In this document: positions 33,387 to 44,290 of the stretch, one piece after another
Layout of the letters: each line of letters starts with the position of its first letter
Numbering within the stretch: the first letter of the stretch is position 1
Source: Paragorgia papillata
Lineage: Eukaryota; Cnidaria; Anthozoa; Scleralcyonacea; Coralliidae
Length of the DNA: 64,000 nucleotides
NCBI GenBank assembly: GCA_035771165.1
Contig: JAWNZC010000265.1
Span: 660,001 to 724,000 of the forward strand
Direction: 5' to 3'
Notes under the pieces: generated by a model
What the model saw: only the letters and a program-made list of their open reading frames with translations
Databases searched by the model: none
Told to the model about the DNA's origin: nothing
Position numbers and translations under genes: made by a program

Positions 33387-34825
33387 TTGCTGCCGAGCAT
33401 AGCAAGGCAGCTCACTAATCTTGACATGGGTAATTGCCTGTGTCTCATGTCCAGACCTCTTTGCTGAGTTACTATAGTCAATGAAATCTCGATTTTGGAG
33501 TTTTTCTGTTTGCATTCAGGGGGGTCATGGGGGGGGGGGGAGACCACACAGGACAACACTGAACTAGCACCACATGAAAAAGCTATGCCAGAGAAGGTTA
33601 AAATCGTTGAAAGGAAAAACGAGAACTTGAAGAATGAAATAAATGATTTAGCAGTGAAGGTCAACATTGCCTTTGCCTTTCAACGAGTAAGTTTACTCCT
33701 TTTTAATACATCATGTCTCTATTTGCTTGTGCAAGTATTCATCAGGGTTATTTTCTGGTGTATATGCCAATATTGGTGTGGGTTCATTGTGTTTGCATTG
33801 ATCAGCATTCTGATCAGACGGACACGTGTGTATTTTGACTTATACAAATTCTGCAAAATAATCTGATGGGCTCAATGGTACATTGCTGTGTAATTTTATT
33901 AAAGTTCTAGATTTGTCAAAACATATTAAGCACTTGGAATTGCATTGACAGTTTTGCCACAGCATTAGAGCAAGAGGCATGATTATTTAATATTTGTATA
34001 TTATTGTGTGTATATCCTGTCAAAACCCTTGCCATATCATGTCAAGCGATAAGTTATAGTAACTTGCAGTTTTCAATTTTGTAATTAAAAAATATAGAAG
34101 AAACGTGTAAACACTCTGTCCATTGTAATTAATATTAAATTTTTGGACTTTTCAGCCTCCTTTACAGGCAACTCTGTGGGCTCTTTTTGGGTGGAATGGG
34201 CAAACTTGGGTGGAATGGGCAAACTTGGGTGGAATGGGCAAACTTGGGTGGAATGGGCAAACTTGGGTGGAGTAGGCAACCTCGGGTGGAGTGGGCAAAC
34301 TTGGGTGGAGTGGGCAATCTTGGGTGGAGTGGGCAACCTCAGGTGGAGTGGGCAAACTTGGGTGGAGTTGGCAATCTTAGGTGGAGTGGGCAATCTTGGG
34401 TGGAGTGGGCAATCTTGGGTGGAGTGGGTAATCTTGGGTGGAGTGGGCAATCTTGGGTGGAGTGGGCAACCTCAGGTGGAGTGGGCAAACTTGGGTGGAG
34501 TTGGCAATCTTAGGTGGAGTGGGCAATCTTGGGTGGAGTGGGCAATCTCAGGTGGAGTTGGCAATCTTGGGTGGAGTGGGCAATCTTGGGTGGAGTGGGC
34601 AATCTTGGGTGGAGTGGGCAATCTTGGGTGGAGTGGATAATCTTGGGTGGAGTGGGCAATCTTGGGTGGAATGGGCAAACTCAGGTGGAGTGGGCAAACT
34701 CGGGTGGAGTGGGCAAACTCGGGTGGGGTGTCACATTGGCCACAGAGTGTACAGACTTTCCTGTGGAGTAGGCTAAAGGTTTTTGTCCCATTTGAGGCAG
34801 CACTTCACTTGCGATAGTAACTTCT
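33387..34825 (+). other. Insertion private to copy B, with a possible coiled-coil exon and a 19-bp minisatellite
   Basis: Copy A runs through this point without it. At 33520-33686 an exon-like segment sits between TTTGCATTCAG and CGA|GTAAGT on the plus strand and encodes a charged helix ('EKVKIVERKNENLKNEINDL') with heptad-like spacing. No family is recognised. The G-run after the acceptor makes the frame start uncertain. At 34190-34730 lies a 19-bp minisatellite. The insertion may be a mobile element or a captured gene piece. Confidence 0.5.
34190..34730. repeat. 19-bp minisatellite (GGGTGGAGTGGGCAATCTT), about 28 copies
   Basis: Variants differ in the last five bases (ATCTT, AACTT, ACCTC). 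Long Gly/Trp/Ser or Pro/Thr/His frames through it are artefacts of its 19-bp period. Confidence 0.95.
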
Positions 34826-34844
34826 AGTAAAATACATTAATCAA

Positions 34845-36657
34845 GTGCCTATAAAACAAAAATTAAGTCTATCTTATTTGAAAGAACACTTAAAACATCT
34901 TTTGTAGTTTTTCGTTTCCTTGCTTCATTGTGGAGATATTTCAGTTTGTTTGATATGCAAATTAAACATCTTGACATTACACATGCATAATGACTTATCT
35001 CACTTATCGGAGGTTGTATATCTTTGCTATAATCAAATATAATCACTTAAAAATGACTATATGTTTGGTTTTGTGGAAGAAACACATCCAAATGCTTCCT
35101 TTGAATTAATTACTCGGGCTACCAGTGGTAGACGAGTCTAGGTTTCGGCTCCGTTATTATTTTTATTATTTTTTTGTTTATGTTTCGAAATGGCAATCAT
35201 TACATCATCCCGTCAGGCTTTGCAAAACTGATGCGTGTTAAAATTTCATACGTTCTTTCTATAAATCTTCGCTTTCCTGATGTCTGATCAAGTTGTTTGA
35301 TGTGAAGTGTTCATTCTTGGACATGTTCAGTGTGTTCACAGACGTAGTTATTGTTCAGTAATTTTGCTGGCAGGTATCTTGATACAATCGCTGATTAAAC
35401 ATGATCTTTGATATTTAACACCCGAAGGGACTCGACATATGAACGCTGTGTGGAAATATTACGCAGGCAATAGTGTTTTGTGTATTGCGAATTGTGTTTT
35501 CTATCGGAGAATTAGATAATGCTTTGACTATTTTCAGTGACAAATGATGTTTAGACTTTTATCAGTAATCTTGCTGACAAAGTTTGTCCATGAAGACAGA
35601 ATAGACGAAGTTATTAAAGATGTGAAAAAATGCCATGTTGACATCAGAATACTTGAGGACAAGAGACACAAGAAAGGGCCACAGTATATTAAAAGAACAT
35701 ATACGTGCTGTTTACCTAGTAAGCACTTTCTCCTGTTTGTTGACATTGATCACAACAGTATCTTTATATTTTTGCATATTATTTATGTGCTTTATTACTA
35801 AACGAGTTTTATATTTGTTATGCTGAGTAGGAAACTTGTATACAAATGTATGTTCTGTGTACCATGTGTTTTTACTGACTGTTGCTTGTCTTTGAGTTTG
35901 AGATCGGCAATGGACAGTAGTCTTATTGATCCATTAGGATTTATATTCAATGTTGTAAGTGCTTTGAACCTTTGAGTATGTAATTTTGTCACAAGTACAT
36001 GCATGTTTAATAGCCATATCTTGATGTTCATTGTGATATAAATTTTGATGCATAGATTGATTATTAAGATATTCATCATAGAAACAACTTTGAACCAGTC
36101 ATGTTCCTCATATGTATACAGTAATACACGTGACATATTGGCCATTATAACATCAGCAGCCAAGTGTGTGTTATATGCGGATGGTACCAAAATGTATAGA
36201 GAGAAATTAAAGTGTCTGACATTAACTACAATACTAGCACTGCTGAGTTGAAGAGCCTTCCCAACATGCTCTAAAGCAAAAACATGGAATCAGAATTCAT
36301 GTTGTATGAAGACATTACACAGCATAGATGTGGGGTGCGGGTATATTTTACTAGTCACCTATTGCATATTTGATAGTGCATCTGTACCGGCCCACTCCCA
36401 GTCTCCCACCTCTTTGCTCGTGTGTTATAGAGACCTCTGCACTTTCCAGTAGCCTGAGTGAACGCCTGACCCAGGTGTCTTGTTTGGTTTAATAACTCAT
36501 TATGCGCATGTGACGTCAAGTTGTTTATTTTGCATATTAAACAAACTGAAATATCTCAACAACAAAGCAAGGAAATGAAAAACTGCAAAAAAATGTTACC
36601 CTTTCATTTGAAGTGTTTCCTTAAATAAGACAAATTTAATTTTCGTTTCATAGGAAC
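34845..36657. mobile_element. Fold-back element 2 (copy B), split by a 1.37-kb insertion
   Basis: The left arm is 34845-35111 and the right arm about 36484-36657. In copy A these arms meet directly (GAATTAATTTGGTTTAA). The insert begins ACTCGGGCTACCAGTGG and, near its end, carries the inverted CCAGTAGCCTGAGT. Its last 95 bp equal the block at 29018-29110. A plus-strand open stretch at 35544-35720 ('EVIKDVKKCHVDIRILEDK') ends near a CTA|GTAAGC donor. No family is recognised. Confidence 0.7.
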
Positions 36658-36980
36658 TTTAAACCAAATTACCATTATGTCAGCCATTTAAAGTCACTGT
36701 ATTAAAAACAGATTGTTGGTAAACATCATGTACTAAAGTCAAACCATATCTACATCGAGACTGAAGACTGAAAAAGAAGAGGAAAAACAAAATTGATACA
36801 AAGCCTTTCACAATCTATTAATGTTTCGATCCATCATTGACACAGCTGATACAGTCTGCATATCAACCAGTTGCCCAATTATGCATGTCCCAGAGTTTAA
36901 ATAAAGAAAAAGACAGTATTTGCGACGGGAAAAAACATCGTTCCTTTCTAGTTTATAAACTTGAAGTAAATAAAACTTAC

Positions 36981-37090
36981 CTTATTCATCGCCGTGGCCC
37001 ATTCGAGCCATAGTGAAGAGAAGTCGAAGGACTCCTCCTTTTAAAACCACCATCTTGGATTCGACTTTCATAACCTCCCCCGGAATACTT
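36981..37090 (-). other. Probable non-coding 5' exon of TPR-CHAT gene 1 (copy B)
   Basis: AAG|GTAAGT donor at 36981 with the 29-residue upstream ORF at 37071-36982, nearly identical to copy A. It lies 3.7 kb upstream of the leader exon on the same strand. The start site is unknown. Confidence 0.45.
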
Positions 37091-37222
37091 AAAAAGATTA
37101 TAGTATTAACGGGGGATGTCTTTCCGAGAGTATGGTACTTTATGTAAGAGCTATTATATAAAACTTAATTTGCATGGAACCAGACCCAGTCCTAAACGAC
37201 TTCAGCACGACCAAAGCAGATA

Positions 37223-37545
37223 GTGACGATGTTGATAATGATAGTGATGACGATAATCATGATGATAATGATGATAATGATAATTATAATGAAAATAATA
37301 ATAATGATGATGATGATAATAATGATGATAATGATGATGGTGGTGATGATAATATCGGTGATGATAATATCGGTGATGATAATATCGATGATGATGATGA
37401 TAATAAAAACGATGATAATATTGATAAGGATGATGATGATGATGATAATGAAGAAAATCATAGTCTCTTCCCAAACACTTATGATTGCAGAAACGACGGG
37501 GGAAGGGCACTAGACAGACAGACAAACAAACAAACAAACAAACAA

Positions 37546-37603
<58 letters not shown>

Positions 37604-37605
37604 TT
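37223..37605. repeat. GAT trinucleotide and GACA/AACA tracts (copy B)
   Basis: GAT-type units with three GATAATATCG(G/A)T interruptions run from 37223 to about 37460, then GACA/AACA at 37512-37605. The tract lengths and interruption patterns differ from copy A. Confidence 0.93.
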
Positions 37606-38061
37606 TTGCATAAATTGTAAACGAAAAAAGGAAATTACAAATTTTAAATGCCTCACCATTTTACGAGTTTTTCCAATTACATAAACTTAATTTATATTAG
37701 AAAATTTTTAATTTTTCCCCCCAGAAACTCATGAAAAATATGCTCCTGTTTCTCTGAGGATGGTTCTGTAATTAATTTATATTGCCAATTCCCTTTAAAA
37801 AATAATCTCTCTGTTGATAAAAAGTAATTTAAGAATCTTACGGCTTGTTAAAAACATTTGCACCACTAGTGGCTAGCTTAAATATCAAATTGAAAAACTC
37901 AAATGCAATTGAACATTATTCAATGCTTCTTTAATATAAATCTTCTAAAAAAAGTTAATGTTCGCTAATGACTATTTCTAAACTAATCTATTTCTCAAAT
38001 TCATTGTCAAAATATTACTTCTGTTATAAGAAGCGACAATTTATGTGTCTGGATTATTTAC

Positions 38062-38460
38062 ATGTCTTTGGTTACATGTCTTTGGACGAACTCTTTCTTG
38101 AATGATAAGGAACTGTGGTTACTGTTGGTCGATATTCTGCTGGAAAGATCTGCCTTGTTGCTTCTTTATGGTTCTTCTAGATTTCAACGATACTTTGTGA
38201 AATCTTATGCTTTCAATATTCAGTGGTCTGGACGTGCTGTGGACGAACTCTTTCTTGAATGCCATGATAAGGAACTGTGGTTACTGTTGGTCGATATTCT
38301 GCTGGAAAGATCTGCCTTGTTGCTTCTCCTTGGTTCTTCTAAACTTCAACGCTTCTTTGTGAAGTCTTGTGATTTCAATATTCAGTGGTCTGAACGTATT
38401 GTGGACGAACATTTTCCTGAATGCCATGATAAGGAACTGTGGTTATAATCTGCTGAAAAG
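38062..38460. repeat. 162-bp tandem repeat, about 2.5 copies (copy B)
   Basis: Same unit as 14885-15350. The plus frame stays open through all copies, with Leu-rich 54-residue repeats. Confidence 0.8.
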
Positions 38461-39435
38461 ATCTGTCTTGTTGCTTCTCTTTTCTTTTCTATTTTAAGAG
38501 CAGTATTAGAATCTATAGTCATTCCTAAACTTGCTTTTTCCTCATTATCCTTTCTTTTTGTTTTCCTCTCTTTTCCTCTCTACTTCGACCCGATTTGTCT
38601 AGCTCCTCGTTCTCCTTTTCATCTTTGTTCTTCCTCTCATCTTCCTTTTTGTTTCCCTCTTTTCTTTCTTGTTTCTCCCTACTCCTCCACCTTTTTGACC
38701 TCCTGTTCCTCCTTTTCTTTCTTCCTTTTCTTACGTCCCTCGACTTTCTTCTGCTTCGCCTCTTTCGTGCTCTCCATTTTTCTTCTCCTCATCCTTCTCC
38801 TTCTTCTCCTCTTCTTTCCCATCTTCTTTCCCTTCCTTCTCTTCCTTCCCCTCCTCCTTCTTCTCCTCCTTCTCCTCTTCCTTCTCCCCCATCCTTTTCC
38901 TTTCCCCCATCCTCTTCCTTCTCACCTTCTTCCTTCTCTCCCGCCTTCCCCCCTCTTCCTTCTTCTCCTCTTCCATCACCCCATTCCTCTTCCTTCTTCT
39001 CCTCTTCCATCTCCCCCTCCTCCTCTTCCATCTCGCCCCATCCTTTTCCTTTCCCCCATCCTCTTCCTTCTCCCCATCTTCCTTCTTTTCCTCTTCCTTC
39101 TCTCCCACCTTCCCCCCTCTTCCTTCTTCTCCTCTTCCATCTATCCCCTCCTCTTCTTTTTCTTCCCCTCCTTTTCCTTCTCCCCCTCTTCCTTGTTCTC
39201 CCCTTCCTTCTCCCCTTCTCCTTTTTCTCCTCCTCTCCCTTCTCCCTCCTGTTCCCCCCTTCCTTCTTCTCCTCCTCCTCTTCCTTTCTCTCCTCCTCTA
39301 CTTCCTTCTCCTCATCTTTCTCCTCCTGCTCTTCCCCTTCCTTCTCACGCACCTTCTCTTCTTTCTTCTCCTTCCCCTCTTCCTTCTCCTTTTCCTTCTC
39401 CCCCTCTTCCTTCCTCTCCTTCTACTCTTCCTAGG
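38461..39435. repeat. Polypyrimidine/polypurine tract, about 1 kb
   Basis: The plus strand is almost all C and T, built of CTTCTCC, CTTCC and CCCCATCC motifs. It is twice as long as in copy A. Ser/Pro/Leu/Phe-rich and Glu/Lys/Arg/Gly-rich frames are artefacts. Confidence 0.93.
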
Positions 39436-41523
39436 ACTTTAAAAGTCAACCAGTTTCTGTCGCTGTGTCACTAACACATCAAATATTACTTACTCTAATC
39501 TTGGAATGCATAATCCTCCAGGCCATATAACTAAAATAAACTACTGATCTTTTAGTTTCCACATGACTAGACTAAATCTAAGAAGAATATAGATTGTATT
39601 TAATGTATAATTTGCATGAAATAATTTTTAAGTATCATGCAACGTTGTTCAATAAATACTCACTTATTTATCTTCTTCCTTTACCGTTCCTCATTTCTTT
39701 CAGTATTTCTTGAACTCCGTTAAGTGGGCTGGAGGCGGGAGGGCGGTTAAGCGGGCTAGACGGGAAACTGTCTGCCGGGTTTCTAACTCTTTCAATCACC
39801 AACACTATCCTCACCATCTAACAACACCTGTTAACCAGTAGTTAAAGATTAGCATAAAAGCATATCCCTATATAAAACAATTGTCTGTTCTAAGATGGGT
39901 TTTATCTAAGTATAAAGCAATAATCAGATCTGTTCATAGACATAACTCTTGCCTGTCAATCAACAACACCAGGAAGGGGGGGGGGGGGGGGGGGGGGGGG
40001 TTGGTCCAAACTAGCAGGGGTTATATAATTACAACGTCTTCCTCTTAACAAGATTTGATCAATCTGTTCGTTCTTTTATCAATTTTCTGTATCTTCTGAC
40101 TCTCGGTTGAGGAATATTTACTCCATCTTGGTCTGCGTTTGAGGATGTAGCTGGCACTGTTTCTCTAGAGAACAGAGCAAGTTATCGCGTCTCCACTGGT
40201 GTTCCACTTGATTTGGCATTGGATTATACAGCGCTGTCGTGTACAACTGATATCTTCTGTTCCTTCAGTACATTCCTTCACTTTGATCTTGAACAAAATA
40301 CGATCTTGGTAGAACTTCTGTTTGACGCCTGAATGGTAATCATTGTTTGAGCATATCCTCGCTTTGTCCATTGCTTTCCAATGAAGCATATCTAGGCTGT
40401 TCTTGGCATAGTATATCTTTACAACTTCCCAGCGATGTTAAAGAACTTTACAACTTTGCTTGATTCCACAGTCTGAGGATGCAGCTGCCGTCGCAGAACC
40501 TTTTTTAAAGAGGAGCTTTCACTAAAAGGGACTCTTCTAGGACGTCCTTGGGCCCCCCCCCCCCCTGGCCCTCTGAAAAATCTTGAAATTTAGAGTCTCT
40601 CGCTCTATCTAGAATATTAGTTTATTCTCTTCAACCAATGAGAAGATATTTAAAATCCGGCATGGATAGAGTAAAGCTGGACTTCTACTAAGCGTAAAAT
40701 GTTGCGTGCTTAACTTTTCTATTGAAAAGATTTGATAGTTTTTACTTCGTTTCACGTGCAAACTCATAAGACAAAAAAAGAGTCGAGTGGGCAAAGTTCT
40801 GCGTCTAGTAGAAATCCAATTTTAGAATGAGGTTGCTTTCTGCAGTGTTCACATAAAATTTTAAATTGCTAGAAAGAGATACTGAGTTTTTATATCTAGT
40901 GTTCAGTTTTGCTGTCGTGTTTTGAATAGCCTACATACAGTAGCCAGCTTAAATAATTAACACCCGCTTCATACGTTGAACGTTTCATGTGTAGAATCTA
41001 ATGGAAATTACTAAGAATTTCTCAAGCTTCTTTGTATTGGATTATACATAAATATACAAATATTAAATAGCTACAACAAACATGTAAAAAGTCCAGTTTA
41101 ACTAAATAAAAATGCTTACTTTTCTCTTCGTCGCGAGTTTGTCATCACTGAGAATTCAATCTCTTTCTGGAGCTACTCTCTGCTAAATAAAGAAAAGACA
41201 GAACAATAATAGATCTTTGTAGCTTGCATGATTCAACGAGGTACAACTAGACTGGTTTATTGTGCAGGGGTTGTGCCAGGAATTCCCCCAACACAGAGGC
41301 TAAGGTTCCTGACAGAGGGGCTAAAATAGGGGATCTGGGGTAATGTAATTTCTGATCAGCAATAGTATTTCCATCGCTATATATCAGTGAAAATTACATT
41401 AGCAACTTGCAAACCAAAACACTTAGTCTACAGTCGAAAGAAAAAATAAAATGTCACCTTGCTTGTATATAGCTATAAAAAGTGCTTCATTAACTAGCAA
41501 AGTTTCTTTTTATATTTTCAATC
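39436..41523. other. No gene recognised; hairpin MITE and homopolymers
   Basis: A run of G at about 39977-40000, a run of C at about 40553-40565, and a hairpin element at about 40673-40826 whose arms read TGGACTTCTACTAAGCG and TCTAGTAGAAATCCA. A related hairpin lies at 43285-43425. A minus-strand segment at 41120-41182 has an acceptor and a GTAAGC donor but stops in every frame. Confidence 0.55.
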
Positions 41524-42335
41524 CTTAAAGGACATTGGCAATAAAAATTAAGTTTGTCTAATTTGAAAGAACTCGTCAAATGGTGTAAGAAGACGTTTGG
41601 CAATTTTTCCGTATCTGTTTTGGTTTTGGAAATATTTCGACCAAAGACAGCGTGCTGTCCGCCATCTTGTTGTAATATTGGGTGCGGAAGAAAATATCCT
41701 TCGCCCTGCTGCGAGCTCAAGTCCTTTGCATTAGAGGAAGCCGATCGTTGCACAAGCGGGCTCCTGTTCTTAATGCATCGGACATCGAACTATCTAAGAA
41801 AAACTCTCAAATGTAACTCAAAATGTGATAACCATTTTGTAAAAATACACGTTTTGTATAGGTTTATAATTTATAATTTATATAATATACTATTTGTAAT
41901 TGAATGTTATATGTAATCCTACATTGGATCTTAATTATTAAAAAATCTTGTTCTTCATATTGGGTCTAATTAACTAGGAAATTGGCGACGTCACAACCAG
42001 GGTAAACCTGATGAAAGTACTCCGTGGTGACCAAATTTCCACGGAAGGCTTTTTAAATGTTGTGGGTCAATTTAAAATGGAAATAGCACAACAAAATCGA
42101 GTTTCTAGCTCATAATGTCATTAGGTTGGCAAGATAAAAATTTCACTTTACCCTGGTTATGATGTCACATGCATATCGAAAATAATTCCATGATGGCGGA
42201 CAGCAGGCTGTCTTTGGTCCAAATATTTCCAAAACCAAAACAGATACGGAAAAAATTGTAAAAGGTCTTCTTATACCATTTGACGAGTTCTTTCAAATGA
42301 GACAAACTTAATTTTTATTGCCAATGTCCCTTAAA
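41524..42335. mobile_element. Fold-back element, about 810 bp, with 150-bp arms
   Basis: The left end TTAAAGGACATTGGCAATAA and the right end, its inverted complement near 42335, are joined by long arms containing GTATCTGTTTTGGTTTTGGA and a mirrored copy. A partial third piece (GACAAACTTAATTTCTATTG) lies at 42665-42700. It shares AATTAAGTTTGTCT with fold-back family 2. Confidence 0.83.
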
Positions 42336-43284
42336 ACTTCGATTTTTCGCGCTAATCATTTCCCGAAATATGACGAAGTTTCCCCGAACGGTGGGCTATT
42401 CACACATAGCAAACTCCGTTTTATCTCCAAGTTTGTTCAACAAAATCACTTGAAACCGTGCACAATAAAACTCCTCGCGACAATGTACATTTCATGTTGA
42501 GCAATCATGGAGGTATAAGTGATTTTGTAATGCATAAAAACACTGTACCCTGGTTATGACATCAGAGACCATTCATTTACATATCAAAGAAACTGAAATA
42601 TCTCAAAAACGAAGAATGATACAGAAAAGTCTTAAAAGGCCTTCCATTACCATTTCACAATTCAAATTAGACAAACTTAATTTCTATTGCTAATGCTCTT
42701 GAACTGTGCACATAAAATAATACTGTGTTTAGAATTAACGACATTATCTAATGCACGTGCCTTGTGTTAAAATGTAGTGATTACGGTCACACAACCAAGA
42801 GACCACAGTCTATAAAAATTAGTTTTCTGACAAGCAACATTTTTCCATATATACTTCTTGACACAGGATTTGCCCAGAGTTGAATAAAATTGCCTAGTGT
42901 TCACCAAAATAAAATACTGAAGACCGATTCGGATAATAGAGTTGGGAACAAGAACATCTTTAAGAATGTGAATAGCTAAATTTCTTGGCAGAAACGAAAT
43001 ATATAAGAACATTTTTGGGGCAACTTGAAAAATTACTGGTCATTTTGCATGAACAAAAACAGAATGGCAAAAAATAATTATAATAATTAATGATATATCG
43101 TAAAATACTGATTACTACATGCCCTTAGGCTCGTACAAATGTTGAAAAACATGCGACTTATAAAGAACGCTGGCTGGCACGGTTAAGCGAGATGGCCCAG
43201 CCCGGTTCACCCTCTTAATACGGGTGGCCACTTAATAGAAATATTACCATGGCAAGGGACAATAGCTGAATCTTTAATGCGTGG
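42336..43284. other. No gene recognised
   Basis: AT-rich, with remnants of the preceding fold-back family near 42580-42710. Confidence 0.5.
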
Positions 43285-43425
43285 TTAAGCTGGAATTCCA
43301 CAAGGCGTAAAATATCGAGCGCTCGACTTTTTTCTTTTGTCTTGTGAGTTTCCATGCGCAACGACGAAGAAATTAAAAAGTCGAGCGGGCGATATTTTTA
43401 TACGCCTCGCAATCAGAAGGTCGGG
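43285..43425. mobile_element. Hairpin MITE related to 40673-40826
   Basis: GCGTAAAATATCGAGCGCTC and the inverted GAGCGGGCGATATTTTTATACGC pair around a purine-rich centre. It shares GTCTTGTGAGTTT with the earlier copy. Confidence 0.65.
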
Positions 43426-43593
43426 GGTTGGAGACTCACTTGGGAACTAAAAAAGCTCGAAGAACATTTACATACAATTGCTTCTGAAGGTCATTGAAAT
43501 AGAAGATGTAGCAGTATTAGAAGCGACATGACCGTCGACATAGATATAGATAAATATTCTAAAAAACAAACCAAGTACCAAAAGGTTCGTTGT

Positions 43594-43868
43594 TCATTGT
43601 GAATCCATGAGGTATCCTGACTTCACTTGCTGAGCCAAAGAATTCTGTTTAACTTCACGAAGAGCCTTAACTAGCTGTTCTCTAGTTCCATTTCTTTCGT
43701 TGAATCTCATGAGCATGTTCAAAGCCTTTGACGTTTCCTCATCACCAATTTTGCAACGTATATTTTCAATGTCGTGTTGTTGAAATTGCTTTGTCAGAAG
43801 GGCTACTTCCTTCCACAGGTGGGGCATTGCATAGGCTATTCTAACGATCTCGTCGCTTTCAAGTCCAT
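43594..43868 (-). CDS. Death-domain protein, last coding exon
   Basis: After the acceptor TTTACAATTTGATAG at 43869 the exon encodes about 91 residues to a TGA stop. The sequence has the death-fold pattern: 'IVRIAYAMPHLWKEVALLTK' (helices 1-2, with the W in place), 'DIENIRCKI', 'KALNMLMRFNERNG' (helix 4, mL..W-like with Phe) and 'REQLVKALREVKQNSLAQQV' (helices 5-6). Death domains mediate homotypic contacts in apoptosis and immune signalling complexes. The phase-1 acceptor matches the donor of the exon at 44723-44812 and creates an Asp codon. A CARD or DED is less likely from the pattern. Confidence 0.75.
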
Positions 43869-44215
43869 CTATCAAATTGTAAACAAAACAGTTCAACAAC
43901 TGACAGCGTGTTAACTAGCAAATGTAACATACACACCTACTGAACATAATTTTTGGCCCTCACACCTTGATAGAATTGGTGCGTAGAATTAACTGGGTAA
44001 ACTATGGTATTGGTTTTGCAAAGCGAGGAAAACCAGAGAACCTGGTGAAAAACCATCGAGAAACAGGAGAGAATCGACAACTATACTCCCATGAAGCTAA
44101 GTTGGTCACACATCAGAGTACTAACCGCATTCGACCAGGGTTAACTTCAAGCGGTGACAGACAGCGTGATAACAGCTTGTGTCACCCATGCCTCACACTT
44201 GCTCCAACTTGAGTT

Positions 44216-44290
44216 TCTAGCTCAGTCAGTAGTCGGTACAGCGTTGGACTAGTAAACTGAAGGTCGCGGGTTCGAATCCCAGCTATAGTC
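44216..44290 (+). pseudogene. tRNA-like sequence (tRNA pseudogene or SINE head)
   Basis: TAGCTCAGTCAGTAGTCGGT resembles an A box with a small internal duplication (CAGTCAG/TAGTCGGTA). The anticodon-like loop is CTAGTAA (AGT, Thr) but its stem pairs poorly. The B box GGTTCGAATCC is perfect. The acceptor stem is not convincing. It is probably a tRNA-derived SINE or dead tRNA, not a working gene. Confidence 0.55.

Larger units (their letters stand above)
29692..39435. repeat. Segmental duplication, copy B (pairs with 8139-15800)
   Basis: Same blocks in the same order and orientation as copy A. It differs by a shorter 68-bp array (about 6 copies versus 14), an extra hairpin near 32200-32640, insertions at 33387-34825 and 35112-36483, and a much longer pyrimidine tract at the right end. 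It provides the upstream region of TPR-CHAT gene 1. Confidence 0.93.

Noticed and set aside
34143..34776. Gly/Trp/Ser-rich repeat protein and its Pro/Thr/His antisense
   Set aside because: A 19-bp minisatellite gives open frames in several phases at once.
38595..39474. Ser/Pro/Phe-rich and Glu/Lys-rich proteins on opposite strands
   Set aside because: Low-complexity polypyrimidine tract; frames on both strands are equally open.
40165..40389. 74-residue minus-strand frame with many Cys and Lys
   Set aside because: No family motif, splice context or conservation evidence is visible.
41120..41182. Possible minus-strand exon (acceptor TTTATTTAG, donor GTAAGC)
   Set aside because: Stop codons in all three frames, so not a coding exon; an untranslated exon cannot be excluded.
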